Shown: positions 1 through 10,801 of the stretch, piece by piece | How positions within the stretch are numbered: the first letter of the stretch is position 1 | Layout of the letters: each line of letters starts with the position of its first letter | Source of the DNA: Erythrobacteraceae bacterium | GTDB taxonomy: Bacteria; Pseudomonadota; Alphaproteobacteria; Sphingomonadales; Sphingomonadaceae | Assembly: GCA_947479055.1 (NCBI GenBank) | Contig: CANJYE010000014.1 | Coordinates: forward strand, 1-64,000 | DNA length: 64,000 bases | Reading direction: 5' to 3' | Position numbers and translations under genes: made by a program | The notes under the pieces: generated by a model | Database searches by the model: none | What the model saw: only the letters and a program-made list of their open reading frames with translations | What the model was told of the DNA's origin: nothing

Positions 1-143
1 ATGCGATCGCGGGAAAAATGGCTTGATCCGGCGCATCTGCACCTCGCTCAGCATAAACAGATCGTCCACAAGCAGCACCTCCTGGTGCCACCATTGAATC
101 AACCCTCAGCCCATCATGCAAGCAATTTAACAGGTCCTGACCC
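1..143 (-). mobile_element. IS5-family insertion sequence, left-truncated by window edge: 5' end of transposase
   Basis: Reading the minus strand, an AGGAGG ribosome site is followed 8 bases later by a GTG start at 67-69 and a frame open to base 1. It begins V-D-D-L-F-M-L-S-E-V-Q-M and continues R-R-I-K-P-F-F-P-R-S-H. This N-terminus (D-L-F-x-L-S/T-x-x-Q-M ... P-F-F-P) is typical of IS5-group DDE transposases. Only the first 23 codons are in the window, so catalytic residues cannot be seen. The non-coding end probably lies near 131-146 (tcctgaccctag), but the other terminal repeat is outside the window, so the boundary and any target duplication are uncertain. It lies about 70 bp past the 3' end of the nitronate monooxygenase gene and disrupts no gene seen here. 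Confidence 0.6.
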
Positions 144-211
144 TAGGCCTCCTGCCGCTCGTCCTGCTGGCAGAAGGATAACCGATGGCAGACCGGGTGC
201 AAGCAGCCCGT

Positions 212-1222
212 TCAGCGGGACGCGAGCGCGGCCTCGCTCTGCGCCATCAGTTCGGCGATGATATCGGTCACCGGTTCTTCCGCCCGGACCATGCCGACCG
301 ATTGCCCGGCCATGACCGAGCCGTTCTCGACATCGCCATCGATCACCGCGCGGCGCAGCGCACCGGCCCAGAATTTCTCGATCAGCAGCTGGGCTTCGCC
401 CATGTCGATCCCGCCTTCGTCGAGCAGCCTCGCCACTTCGATCTGCTTGGCGGTGAATTCCTCGGTGCCCTTGTTCTTCAGCGCGCGGACCGGGATCACC
501 GGCAGGCGCGGGTCGACCTGCACGCTGGCAACGGCATCGCGCGCATTGGCGCGGAAAAAGGCCTTCTTGAAATCGGGGTGGGCAATGCTTTCCCTGGCAC
601 AGGCAAAACGCGTGCCGAGCTGGACGCCGACCGCACCCATTTCAAGATAGCTGGCGATCGCTTCGCCCCGGCCAATCCCTCCGGCCACGAACACCAGGTG
701 ATCGGCGGCAAGATCGGGCAGGAATTCCTGCGCAAGGACGCTGGTGGAAACCGGGCCGATATGGCCGCCCGCTTCCATCCCTTCGATCACCATCGCGTCC
801 GCGCCGGAACGCAGCAGCTTTTTTGCCAGCGCCAGCGTCGGGGCAAAGCAGATCACCTTGCCGTCGAAAGCCTTGATCGCTTCCACGCTGCCCTTTGGCG
901 GAATGCCGCCAGCCAGCACGACATGGCCGACCCGATGCCTGGCGCAGACCGCGATATGATCGAACAGCTGCGGGTGCATGGTGATGAGATTGACGCCGAA
1001 AGGCCGGTCGGTCAGCGCCCTGGTTCCGGCGATCTCGGCATCGAGCAGTTCGGGGGTCATCGCCCCGCAGGCAATCACACCGAAACCGCCAGCATTGCTG
1101 ATCGCGGCAACCAGATTGCGTTCCGAAACCCAGCTCATCGCGCCGCACAGGATCGCATATCGGCTGCCGAGGAAGTCTGTGCCGCGCTGCATCAGGGCGG
1201 AGGTAAGCGGGTAATCGGTCAT
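212..1222 (-). CDS. Nitronate monooxygenase (2-nitropropane dioxygenase family)
   Basis: FMN-dependent enzyme of the NPD/NMO family, which oxidises alkyl nitronates to carbonyl compounds and nitrite; cytoplasmic. The 336-residue protein starts at ATG 1222 (M-T-D-Y-P-L); a TTG eight codons upstream is also in frame but has no ribosome site. Family features visible are an early G-A-M-S-W-V segment, the N-A-G-G-F-G-V glycine-rich turn, the E-G-x-E-A-G-G-H-I-G motif with the His expected at the active site, and the phosphate-binding G-G-I-G-R-G and G-V-Q-L-G-T-R-F segments. Many family members have other substrates (some act as enoyl reductases), so the substrate is not settled. Divergent from katG. 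Confidence 0.85.
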   Translation of the reverse strand: MTDYPLTSALMQRGTDFLGSRYAILCGAMSWVSERNLVAAISNAGGFGVIACGAMTPELLDAEIAGTRALTDRPFGVNLITMHPQLFDHIAVCARHRVGHVVLAGGIPPKGSVEAIKAFDGKVICFAPTLALAKKLLRSGADAMVIEGMEAGGHIGPVSTSVLAQEFLPDLAADHLVFVAGGIGRGEAIASYLEMGAVGVQLGTRFACARESIAHPDFKKAFFRANARDAVASVQVDPRLPVIPVRALKNKGTEEFTAKQIEVARLLDEGGIDMGEAQLLIEKFWAGALRRAVIDGDVENGSVMAGQSVGMVRAEEPVTDIIAELMAQSEAALASR

Positions 1223-1301
1223 GGTGGGGGACCCGGTTGGGATCAAGGGAATGTCTGGCGCGCTCTAGGCGTTGGAAGATCACGCGACAAGTCCGAGTTA
1301 A

Positions 1302-1316
1302 ATCGATGTAAGCGAT
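1302..1316. promoter_or_regulatory. Putative LysR-type (OxyR-like) half-operator upstream of katG
   Basis: ATCG-N7-CGAT (atcgatgtaagcgat) is a dyad with the T-N11-A core of LysR-type regulator sites. It lies in the 217-bp divergent region between the nitronate monooxygenase and katG, about 125 bp before the katG start. OxyR sites use ATAG-N7-CTAT spaced half-sites, so the spacing fits but the bases do not match exactly. No oxyR gene is in the window. The rest of this intergenic region shows only an AT-rich stretch near 1317-1350. Confidence 0.3.
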
Positions 1317-1364
1317 CTTTGTGAGAAGTTTTATCCGTTTTCTCAATCAATGAGGAGCGGATAG

Positions 1365-3635
<2,271 letters not shown>

Positions 3636-3683
3636 ACGCCATTGGCCGAAGCGGCCCGATCCCCTGACACCGCTTCGGTCGAT

Positions 3684-3722
3684 CCTCCCCGCGCGCGTTC
3701 CCCTCCCGCGCGGGGAGGTTTT
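3684..3722 (+). terminator. Rho-independent terminator of katG
   Basis: A 12-bp perfect stem (cctccccgcgcg / cgcgcggggagg, 3684-3695 and 3707-3718) with an 11-base loop is followed by TTTT, 48 bp past the katG stop. The T run is on the plus strand, so it serves katG rather than lysC. Confidence 0.85.
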
Positions 3723-3772
3723 ATGGCAGGTTTCCCGGGGGCAAATTCCACCCGCTACGACCAAGGCTCGCT

Positions 3773-3806
3773 TCCCCCCCCCTTGCGGGAGGGGTTGGGG
3801 GCGGGC
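3773..3806. repeat. Palindromic intergenic repeat, copy 1 (CCCTCCCG..CGGGAGGGG family)
   Basis: G/C-run palindrome followed by ttgggggcggg. It shares the core cgggaggggttnggggnggg with two copies between rpoB and rpoC (23526-23561 and, inverted, 23591-23625). The left arm is degenerate (a long C run). It lies between the 3' ends of katG and lysC, a usual place for REP-like elements. Confidence 0.6.
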
Positions 3807-3813
3807 TTTGGCC

Positions 3814-5073
3814 TTACGCCGCAGCGTCCAGCCCGTAGGCGGTGTGGAGCACGCGCACGGCCAGTTCCGTCTCGTCCGCGTCGATCAGGACGGAGACCTT
3901 GATCTCGCTGGTGGAGATCGCCTGGATGTTGATGCCCCGGTCGGCCAGCGCCTTGAACATGTCGGCGGCAACCCCGGCGTGGCTGCGCATGCCGACCCCG
4001 ACGACGCTGATCTTGGCGACCTTGGGGTCGGTCAGCATGCGGTAATAGCCGATCGCATCCTTGCGTCCTTCCAGCAGCGCCTGCGCGCGGACGAGATCGG
4101 CCTGGGTGACAGTGAAAGTCACGTCGGTCTCGCCCTTGTCCTTGGCGATGTTCTGGATGATCATGTCGACATTGATGTTGGCATCGGCCAGCGGGCCGAA
4201 AATCGCCGCCACCGCGCCGGGCCGGTCGGCCACGCGGGTCAGCGTGACCTTGGCTTCGTTCTTGTCGGCAGCGATGCCGGTGATCAGCTGGCTTTCCATA
4301 TCCAGTCCTTCAAGTTCTTCATCTGACACAATCATGGTGCCGGGGATAGTATCGGCAAGCGGAGCGTCATCGTCGATGAAGGACGACAGCACCTGCACCC
4401 GCACGCCTTCCTTCATGGCGAGGCTGACCGAGCGGGTCTGCAACACCTTGGAACCAACCGAGGCCAGTTCCAGCATTTCCTCGTAAGTGACGTATTTGAG
4501 CTTCTTCGCCTTGGCGACAATCCGCGGGTCGGTGGTGTAGACGCCATCGACATCGGTATAGATGTCGCAGCGATCCGCCTTCACCGCCGCCGCCACGGCC
4601 ACTGCCGAGGTGTCGGACCCGCCCCGACCGAGCGTGGTGATGCGATTGGCCTCGCTCAGACCCTGGAAGCCCGGGATCACCGCGATTTCGCCCGCAGCCA
4701 TGCTGGCGGCGAGATTGTCGGCATCGATCGTGCCGATCCGCGCCTTGGCATAGGCATCGTCGGTGTGGATCGGCAATTGCCAGCCCAGCCAGCTGCGCGC
4801 CTTGCAGCCCATTGCCTGCAACGTCAGCGCGAGGAGGCCCGCAGTCACCTGTTCGCCGCTCGCCACGACCACATCATATTCGGCGGGATCGTACAGCGGG
4901 TTCGCCTCGCGGCAGAAGTTGACCAGCCGGTCGGTCTCGCCGGCCATGGCGGAGACGACCACGGCCACTTCATGGCCGGCCTCCTGGTGGCGGCGCACGA
5001 TATTGGCGACGCGGCGGATCCGTTCCGTCCCGGCCATCGAGGTGCCACCGAATTTCATCACAATCCGAGCCAA
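3814..5073 (-). CDS. lysC: Aspartate kinase (lysine-sensitive type)
   Basis: Phosphorylates aspartate in the first step of lysine, threonine, methionine and diaminopimelate synthesis. The 419-residue protein begins M-A-R-I-V-M-K-F-G-G-T-S-M, the invariant kinase N-terminus. The amino-acid kinase domain covers about residues 1-240 (with G-R-G-G-S-D-T-S-A and a T-D-V-D-G-V-Y-T-T-D-P segment), followed by two ACT regulatory domains at about 265-415. Length fits the single-chain bacterial LysC. It is divergent from ubiG with 53 bp between starts, and convergent with katG. The stop is TAA at 3814. Confidence 0.96.
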   Translation of the reverse strand: MARIVMKFGGTSMAGTERIRRVANIVRRHQEAGHEVAVVVSAMAGETDRLVNFCREANPLYDPAEYDVVVASGEQVTAGLLALTLQAMGCKARSWLGWQLPIHTDDAYAKARIGTIDADNLAASMAAGEIAVIPGFQGLSEANRITTLGRGGSDTSAVAVAAAVKADRCDIYTDVDGVYTTDPRIVAKAKKLKYVTYEEMLELASVGSKVLQTRSVSLAMKEGVRVQVLSSFIDDDAPLADTIPGTMIVSDEELEGLDMESQLITGIAADKNEAKVTLTRVADRPGAVAAIFGPLADANINVDMIIQNIAKDKGETDVTFTVTQADLVRAQALLEGRKDAIGYYRMLTDPKVAKISVVGVGMRSHAGVAADMFKALADRGINIQAISTSEIKVSVLIDADETELAVRVLHTAYGLDAAA

Positions 5074-5126
5074 GCTTCACGCTCCCGCTGCTGGAATCAC
5101 GTCCGGCGCGCTGTTAGGGGTGTGGG

Positions 5127-5870
5127 ATGAGCAATGCAACCACAGGAACCGCTGGCAAGACAATCCGGGCCGAAGAGGCCGCCCATTTTGGCGCGCTGGC
5201 GGCCGACTGGTGGGACCCGAAGGGCTCCTCCGCCATGCTCCACCGGCTCAACCCGGTGCGGCTGGCCTTCCTGCGCGCGGCGGTGGACGCGCATTGGGGC
5301 AGCGATCCCGCCGGGCTCAGGCCGCTGGCGGGCAAGCGCGCGCTCGATGTCGGTTGCGGTGCCGGGCTGCTGGCCGAACCGCTCGCCCGGCTGGGCGCGG
5401 CAGTGACAGCGGTGGACGCGGCGGCGGAGAATATCGCGGCGGCACAGGCGCATGCCACCGGCGTGGGGCTGGAAATCGATTATCGCTCGGGCGAGCTGGC
5501 GGCGCTCGGCCTTGGTCCGTTCGACCTCGTCACCGCGCTGGAAGTGATCGAACATGTCGCCGACAAGCCGCAGTTCGTGGCCCAGCTGGCCAGCCATCTC
5601 GCCCCCGGCGGGCTGATGTTCCTGTCCACCCCCAACCGCACCACCGCATCGCGGCTGGTGATGGTGCGGCTGGCCGAGGGGCTGGGCGCGATTCCCAAAG
5701 GCACCCACCACTGGGACGATTTCATCACGCCGGAGGAGCTGGACGAACTGCTGGCCGATGCCGGTCTCGCCATGGGCGAGCCGCAGGGAATCGCCTGGAG
5801 CCCGGCCCGGGGCCTGCACCTGTCGGGCGATCTGGCGCTCAACTATATCGTCTCGGTGGTGCGCCGCTAA
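5127..5870 (+). CDS. ubiG: Ubiquinone biosynthesis O-methyltransferase UbiG
   Basis: SAM-dependent enzyme that performs both O-methylations of ubiquinone synthesis (2-polyprenyl-6-hydroxyphenol and 3-demethylubiquinone). The 247-residue protein has the UbiG entry motif (E-A-A-H-F-G-A-L-A-A-D-W-W-D-P-K-G), a SAM-binding glycine motif L-D-V-G-C-G-A-G-L-L-A-E near residue 75, an E-V-I-E-H-V post-motif, and the typical F-L-S-T-P-N-R-T and G-T-H-H-W-D-D-F segments. It is divergent from lysC, and no ubiquinone-pathway partner is adjacent. Confidence 0.95.
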   Translation: MSNATTGTAGKTIRAEEAAHFGALAADWWDPKGSSAMLHRLNPVRLAFLRAAVDAHWGSDPAGLRPLAGKRALDVGCGAGLLAEPLARLGAAVTAVDAAAENIAAAQAHATGVGLEIDYRSGELAALGLGPFDLVTALEVIEHVADKPQFVAQLASHLAPGGLMFLSTPNRTTASRLVMVRLAEGLGAIPKGTHHWDDFITPEELDELLADAGLAMGEPQGIAWSPARGLHLSGDLALNYIVSVVRR

Positions 5871-5944
5871 CTTCCCGCCTTGCCATCGCGCCACGATCGG
5901 CAGAAACAGCCTACTGGAATGTTAGAATCCAAGAGGGGGGTGCG

Positions 5945-7186
5945 ATGACCGCGAACACGGGGCCAATTCTGGCAGAGCGGCGTATTCCGCCGGGCGATGA
6001 CTGGCTGGCGCAGGAGATTCTCGACGGGCTGACGCCCGAGCAACTGATCGCAAGGACCCGCGCGCTCAAGCCGTTGATCGCCGCCAACGCCCAGCGCGCC
6101 GAGGAATTGCGCCGCCCGGTCGACGAGGTGTGGGACGCACTGCGCGCTTCCGGCCTGTTCTACCTGTTCGTGCCCAAGCGCTTCGGCGGCCTCGGCTTCG
6201 GGGTGGAGACCTTCATCGACGCAGCCCTGCCGCTGGCGGAGGCCTGTGGCTCGACCGGCTGGACCGCGACATTCTGCATCGAACACAACTGGATGCTCGC
6301 GCAGTTTCCGGAGGAAGGCCAGCAGGAAATCTTCTCGCGCTTCCCCTACATCGTCGCGCCCGCCGCGCTGGTCCCGCCCGGAGCGGCCAGCGAGGTCGAG
6401 GGGGGGTATCGTCTCAACGGCCGGTGGAAATGGGGCACGGGCGTGATGCACGCCGACTGGATCCTGCTGTCCGCCGTGGTGGAAGGCCACGATCCGCCGC
6501 AGATGATCATGGTGGCGATCCCGGCCAACGAGGTCTCGGTGCTCGATGTCTGGCACGTCGCGGGCATGGCCGGCACTGGCAGCAATGACATCCTGGTGGA
6601 GGACGTGTTCGTCCCGGCCCGCCGCGCGGTCGATATCGGGCTGATGTGCGATGGCGCGGCCCATGGCGCGACGCTGTATGACGATCCGACCTATGCCATG
6701 CCGATGTTCCCGTTCCTGTGCGTGGCGGCCTCGCTTCCGGCGCTTGGTATCGCACGCGGTGCGCTCGACCAGTTCCGCGAGACCATCACCAGCAAGGTCG
6801 CGCGCGGAACCACGATCAGGCAGATGGAAAAGCCGCTCAAGCAGGCGCGTCTGTCGCGCGCCACGGTAATGGTCGAAACCGCTGAACTGGTGATCCGGGA
6901 AATAGCCCGCCAGACCTTGGCGATCGCCGGAAAAGGGGGTGACCATGTCGAGCAGCGCATCCACATGCGCGCGCAGGCATCCTATGCGGTCAAGCTGTGC
7001 AGCGAGGCGGTCGGGCTGATCATGGAAGGCAGCGGCTCATCCGTGCAATTGCTGGACCACCCGCTGCAGCGGGCCATGCGCGACATGGCGGTCATCGCCG
7101 GGCACGCTGCATTCGACCCGGACCTTGTCCACGAAGCCGATGGTCGCGCCCTGCTCGGGCTGCCCCATGGCTTGCCGATTTACTGA
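5945..7186 (+). CDS. Acyl-CoA dehydrogenase-fold flavoprotein (group D flavin monooxygenase-like)
   Basis: The 413-residue protein starts at ATG 5945 after a GAGGGGGG ribosome site. It has the acyl-CoA dehydrogenase layout: helical N-domain (about 25-130), beta middle domain (about 135-225, with R-W-K-W-G-T-G) and a C-terminal helical bundle. The C-terminus ends R-D-M-A-V-I-A-G-H-A-A-F-D, as in two-component flavin hydroxylases such as HsaA or the C2 oxygenase of p-hydroxyphenylacetate hydroxylase. Those use reduced flavin from a separate reductase to hydroxylate aromatics. No reductase gene is adjacent. Acyl-CoA dehydrogenase activity is less likely, because no clear catalytic Glu segment is seen. 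The substrate cannot be told from context. Confidence 0.75.
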   Translation: MTANTGPILAERRIPPGDDWLAQEILDGLTPEQLIARTRALKPLIAANAQRAEELRRPVDEVWDALRASGLFYLFVPKRFGGLGFGVETFIDAALPLAEACGSTGWTATFCIEHNWMLAQFPEEGQQEIFSRFPYIVAPAALVPPGAASEVEGGYRLNGRWKWGTGVMHADWILLSAVVEGHDPPQMIMVAIPANEVSVLDVWHVAGMAGTGSNDILVEDVFVPARRAVDIGLMCDGAAHGATLYDDPTYAMPMFPFLCVAASLPALGIARGALDQFRETITSKVARGTTIRQMEKPLKQARLSRATVMVETAELVIREIARQTLAIAGKGGDHVEQRIHMRAQASYAVKLCSEAVGLIMEGSGSSVQLLDHPLQRAMRDMAVIAGHAAFDPDLVHEADGRALLGLPHGLPIY

Positions 7187-7412
7187 GCAAAGGCGCATCG
7201 CCAGCACGGTCGCGCACGGCCTGAACTGCACCGCATAGCGAACTGATCGATTGGCGGTGGCCGAAAGGGCCAAAAACGGCTAGGGGCGCCCTGAAGGGTC
7301 ATCCAGCTCCAGCGAGGGGCCGCGCGCCCACCGAACGGCCATGCCCCGCACAAGCGCCGGCAGCCGACCAGAGCATCCTACCGCCAGCCCAGCGGCAACC
7401 CAATCGAGCACC

Positions 7413-9497
7413 ATGCCTTTTCCCGAACTTCCAGCCGTCATTGCCAGTGCCCTCTCCGAACAAGGATATGCCGAACCGACCCCGGTCCAGGCCGCCGTGC
7501 TCGAACCCGAAGCGCTTGGCCGCGATCTGATCGTTTCCGCCCAGACCGGATCGGGCAAGACCGTCGCCTTTGGCCTCGCCATGGCCTGCGATCTCCTGGC
7601 CGACGACAACTTGATGCCCGTTTCCGGCGCGCCGCTGGCGCTGGTGATTGCGCCGACCCGTGAACTGGCGCTGCAGGTCAGCCGCGAACTGACCTGGCTC
7701 TTTGCCAAGTCCTACGCCCGCATCACCACCTGCGTCGGCGGAATGGACCCATCCAAGGAACGGCGTGCGCTCTCGCATGGCACGCATATCGTGGTCGGCA
7801 CGCCGGGCCGGCTGCGCGACCATCTCGAACGCGGTGCGCTCGACCTCTCCGCGTTGCGCTTTGTCGTGCTCGACGAGGCTGACGAGATGCTCGACATGGG
7901 CTTCCGTGACGATCTGGAGGAAATCCTCGACGCCACCCCGGCGGGACGGCGGACCTTCCTGTTTTCCGCCACCATGCCCAAGCCGATCGTGGCGCTGGCC
8001 AAGCGTTACCAGCAGGACGCGCTGCGCATTTCCACCGTGGGCGACGATCGCGGCCATGGCGACATCGCCTATCAGGCAGTGGCTGTATCGCCGGCTGATA
8101 TCGAACACGCGGTGATCAACCTCTTGCGCTTCCACGAAGCGGAAACCGCGATGCTGTTCTGCGCCACGCGCGACAATGTCCGCCACCTCCACGCCTCGCT
8201 GGTCGAGCGCGGCTTTGCCGCCGTCGCGCTGTCGGGCGAGCACAGCCAGAACGAGCGCAACTGCGCGCTGCAGGCGCTGCGCGACAAGCGGGCGCGGGTC
8301 TGCGTGGCCACCGACGTCGCTTCGCGCGGGATCGACGTCGCCTCGCTCAGCCTGGTGATCCATGTCGAGATGCCGCGGGATGCCGAAATCCTCCAGCACC
8401 GTTCGGGCCGGACCGGGCGGGCGGGCAAGAAGGGCACCGCCGTTCTGATCGTGCCTTATCCGCGCCGCAAGCGGGTGGAAATGATGCTGCGCGGCGCACG
8501 CATCGCCGCCGAATGGCTCGATGTCCCCTCGGCCGAAGCGATCCGCGAGCAGGACCGCGAACGGTTGGTCGCGACCCTGCTCGAACCAATCGAGGCGAGC
8601 GAGGAAGAACGCGCGCTGGCCGTCCGCCTGCTCGAACAGAAAAGCCCCGAGGATCTGGCGCTTGCGCTGGTCCGCGCCCACGCCAGCCGCCTGCCCGAAC
8701 CGGAGGACCTGATCGACATCTCGTCCCGCAACCGCGATGGCGCGGGCGATGGCGGCAGACAGGCCCAACCGCACCACCGCGAGGGGTTTGACGATACCGT
8801 CTGGTTCCGGATGGACATCGGCCGCCGCCAGAACGCCGATCCGCGCTGGATCCTGCCGCTGCTGTGCCGCCGCGGCCACATCACCAAGAACGAGATCGGC
8901 GCGATCCGCATCGCCGCCAACGAGACCTTCTTTCAGGTCCCCCGCACGGTCGAGGCCAAGTTCCGCGCCGCGCTGGCCCGCACGGCGGTTCCGGGAGGCG
9001 AGGATGAAAGCGGCATCACCATCGAACCTTCGCCCGAAACCCCGCGCGAAGCCGCCAGAGAGAATGGGCGCGAAAACAGCCGGAGCGGTCCGCGCCCCCA
9101 GCCACGCCAACAATCACGCCCCCATCAGGGCGAAGACCGACCCCACCGGACCGACGATCGGCCTCCCTATCAGCCTCAGGCGCGGCCCGAACATCGCCCG
9201 CAGCCGGAACATCGCGCCGAAGCCGCGCCTCGACCGCAGCCCGAATATCGGGCCCAACCCCAGCAACAGTACCAACCCCAGCCCCAGCCGGAACCGCAAC
9301 GTCGGGCCATGCTCGCGCCGCGGCCTGCCGGTGATGGACTCGCCGCACCCGCCGGCAAGAAGCCTTTCAGGCCCCGCACCGCGCGCGATGGCAAGCCGCC
9401 GTTCAAGGGGCCGGGCGGCCCCAAGGGCCCCGGTGGCTTCAAGGGCAAGCCCCCGTTCAAGGGCAAACCCCATCGCAAGGGCCCGCCCGCACGGTGA
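7413..9497 (+). CDS. DEAD-box ATP-dependent RNA helicase with DbpA-type RNA-binding domain and disordered tail
   Basis: Remodels RNA duplexes with ATP; similar to CsdA/DeaD factors in ribosome assembly or cold adaptation. The ATG at 7413 (M-P-F-P-E-L-P) is chosen over 7341 because the extra residues are unlike the family. Of 694 residues, about 1-370 hold the helicase core: Q motif (G-Y-A-E-P-T-P-V-Q), A-Q-T-G-S-G-K-T, P-T-R-E-L-A, T-P-G-R, V-L-D-E-A-D, S-A-T, and H-R-S-G-R-T-G-R-A-G. A DbpA-like RNA-binding domain lies near 465-530. The last 150 residues are low complexity, first Pro/Gln/Arg/His repeats, then Lys-Gly-Pro repeats. Its stop overlaps the start of the next gene by 4 bp. Confidence 0.93.
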   Translation: MPFPELPAVIASALSEQGYAEPTPVQAAVLEPEALGRDLIVSAQTGSGKTVAFGLAMACDLLADDNLMPVSGAPLALVIAPTRELALQVSRELTWLFAKSYARITTCVGGMDPSKERRALSHGTHIVVGTPGRLRDHLERGALDLSALRFVVLDEADEMLDMGFRDDLEEILDATPAGRRTFLFSATMPKPIVALAKRYQQDALRISTVGDDRGHGDIAYQAVAVSPADIEHAVINLLRFHEAETAMLFCATRDNVRHLHASLVERGFAAVALSGEHSQNERNCALQALRDKRARVCVATDVASRGIDVASLSLVIHVEMPRDAEILQHRSGRTGRAGKKGTAVLIVPYPRRKRVEMMLRGARIAAEWLDVPSAEAIREQDRERLVATLLEPIEASEEERALAVRLLEQKSPEDLALALVRAHASRLPEPEDLIDISSRNRDGAGDGGRQAQPHHREGFDDTVWFRMDIGRRQNADPRWILPLLCRRGHITKNEIGAIRIAANETFFQVPRTVEAKFRAALARTAVPGGEDESGITIEPSPETPREAARENGRENSRSGPRPQPRQQSRPHQGEDRPHRTDDRPPYQPQARPEHRPQPEHRAEAAPRPQPEYRAQPQQQYQPQPQPEPQRRAMLAPRPAGDGLAAPAGKKPFRPRTARDGKPPFKGPGGPKGPGGFKGKPPFKGKPHRKGPPAR

Positions 9498-9988
9498 GCG
9501 ACGGCATCCGCATTTTGGTGGATGCCGACGCCTGCCCGGTGAAGGAGGAGATCTACAAGGTCGCCTTCCGCCACAAGGTGCCGGTCACCATCGTCAGCAA
9601 CAGCCCGATCCGCGTGCCCGACCATCCGCTGGTCAGCCGCATGCTGGTGAGCGATGCCTTCGACGCGGCGGATGACTGTATCGTGGCAGGCTGCAAGCCG
9701 GGCTGCGTGGTCATCACCGCCGACATCCTGCTGGCCGACCGCTGCCTCAAGCTGGGAGGATCGGTGCTGGGCCCCAACGGGCGGCCCTTCACTCACAATT
9801 CGATCGGCGGTGCCATTGCCACCCGCGCGATCAAGGCCGATCTGCGCGCCGGTGGCGAAGCGATGCTGAGCGGAGCGGGAGGCGGTCCGCCACCCTTCAG
9901 CAAGCAGGACCGTTCCCGCTTTCTCTCCGCGCTGGACGAATTGCTGGTCCGGCTCAGGCGAGCGCCGCCGTCCATTCCTCGGGCCTGA
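9494..9988 (+). CDS. UPF0178 (YaiI/YqxD) family protein
   Basis: Conserved 164-residue protein of the DUF188 family, which has a PIN-like fold; biochemical role not established. The family signature is complete: I-L-V-D-A-D-A-C-P-V-K near the N-terminus, V-S-N-S-P-I, V-I-T-A-D-I-L-L-A-D, and the G-P-N-G-R-P-F-T-H-N-S-I-G block. The GTG start at 9494 overlaps the helicase stop (GTGA), implying translational coupling. The 3' end overlaps the convergent ArsC-like gene by 35 bp. Confidence 0.93.
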   Translation: MSDGIRILVDADACPVKEEIYKVAFRHKVPVTIVSNSPIRVPDHPLVSRMLVSDAFDAADDCIVAGCKPGCVVITADILLADRCLKLGGSVLGPNGRPFTHNSIGGAIATRAIKADLRAGGEAMLSGAGGGPPPFSKQDRSRFLSALDELLVRLRRAPPSIPRA

Positions 9989-10301
9989 AGCCGACCAGCA
10001 GCCCGCCGGGATGCTCTGCCACCGGACGCTTGATACAGCTTGGGTTGGCCGCCATCAGCGCGATGGCTTTCGCTTCGTCCAGCCCCTCGCGATCGCCTTC
10101 GGGCAGCTTGCGGAAGGTGGTGCCGGCGCGGTTGAGAAGTTTCTCCCAGCCGACCTGCCCTGCCCATGCCGCCAGCTTCGCCGGGTCTGCGCCCTGCTTC
10201 TTGTAGTCATGGAGCGCATAGGCGATCCCCTGCGCCTCCAGCCAGTTCCGGGCTTTCTTGACCGTGTCGCAATTGGGAATGCCGTAGAATTCGATAGTCA
10301 T
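9954..10301 (-). CDS. ArsC/Spx-family (arsenate reductase-like) protein
   Basis: Small thioredoxin-fold protein of 115 residues. It starts M-T-I-E-F-Y-G-I-P-N-C-D-T-V-K-K-A with the single catalytic Cys expected of YffB/ArsC proteins, and has the later S-C-I-K-R-P-V block. True arsenate reduction is doubtful: there is no ars operon nearby, and the YffB group is usually of unknown function. Its ATG overlaps the ruvC stop (ATGA), so it is the last gene of the yebC-lipoprotein-ruvC operon. Confidence 0.88.
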   Translation of the reverse strand: MTIEFYGIPNCDTVKKARNWLEAQGIAYALHDYKKQGADPAKLAAWAGQVGWEKLLNRAGTTFRKLPEGDREGLDEAKAIALMAANPSCIKRPVAEHPGGLLVGFRPEEWTAALA

Positions 10302-10801
10302 GACCTGCTCCCCGAACTTCCACCCAGATGCGCATCGGCAATCGCCACCGCCAGCGCATCGGCGGCGTCCGCGCCCGCCACGCTAGCGCCTGGCAGCAGC
10401 ACCTTGAGCATCGCCTGAACCTGCGCCTTTTCCGCAGCGCCGGTGCCGACCACTGCCTTTTTCACCGCGCGCGCGGCATGTTCGCTGACCGGCAACAGAC
10501 CGCGCGCGCAAGCTGCCAGTACCGCGCCGCGCGCCTGCGCGAGTTTGAGCGTCGATTGCGGGTTCTTGTTGAGGTAGATTTCCTCCACCGCCGCGCGATC
10601 CGGGTGGTAGGCGGCGATCACGCCCGCCAGCCCGTCTTCCAGCGCCAGCAGCCGCTCGGGCAGCGGCGCCTTCGCATCAGTCGCGATCTGGCCATTGGCA
10701 ACATGGCTGAGCCGCGCCCCTTCGCTGCGCACCAGCCCCCAGCCGGTGCAGGAAAGCGAAGGATCGAGGCCCAGGATCAGCACCGGGTCAGAACCAGCCA
10801 T
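10298..10801 (-). CDS. ruvC: Holliday junction endonuclease RuvC
   Basis: Resolves Holliday junctions during recombination by paired nicking; works with RuvAB, which are not in this window. The 167-residue length from ATG 10801 ([15 protein letters not shown]) is typical. Catalytic acids are visible: Asp in L-G-L-D-P-S, Glu in V-E-E-I-Y, and the C-terminal D-A-A-D-A-L pair. An ATG five codons upstream (10816) is an alternative. The start lies 14 bp inside the end of the upstream lipoprotein gene, so translation is probably coupled. Confidence 0.93.
   Translation of the reverse strand: MAGSDPVLILGLDPSLSCTGWGLVRSEGARLSHVANGQIATDAKAPLPERLLALEDGLAGVIAAYHPDRAAVEEIYLNKNPQSTLKLAQARGAVLAACARGLLPVSEHAARAVKKAVVGTGAAEKAQVQAMLKVLLPGASVAGADAADALAVAIADAHLGGSSGSRS

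Noticed and set aside
185-1324. 379-codon plus-strand frame over the nitronate monooxygenase
   Set aside because: Antisense shadow; family motifs are on the minus strand.
4763-5944. In-frame extension of the flavoprotein gene back through ubiG and lysC
   Set aside because: The extra residues are Arg/Gly-rich shadow sequence of ubiG and lysC; the real start at 5945 has a clear ribosome site and the family begins there.
7187-7412. Possible gene or RNA between the flavoprotein and the helicase
   Set aside because: Only short frames and no conserved hairpin; the upstream extension of the helicase frame is unlike the family.
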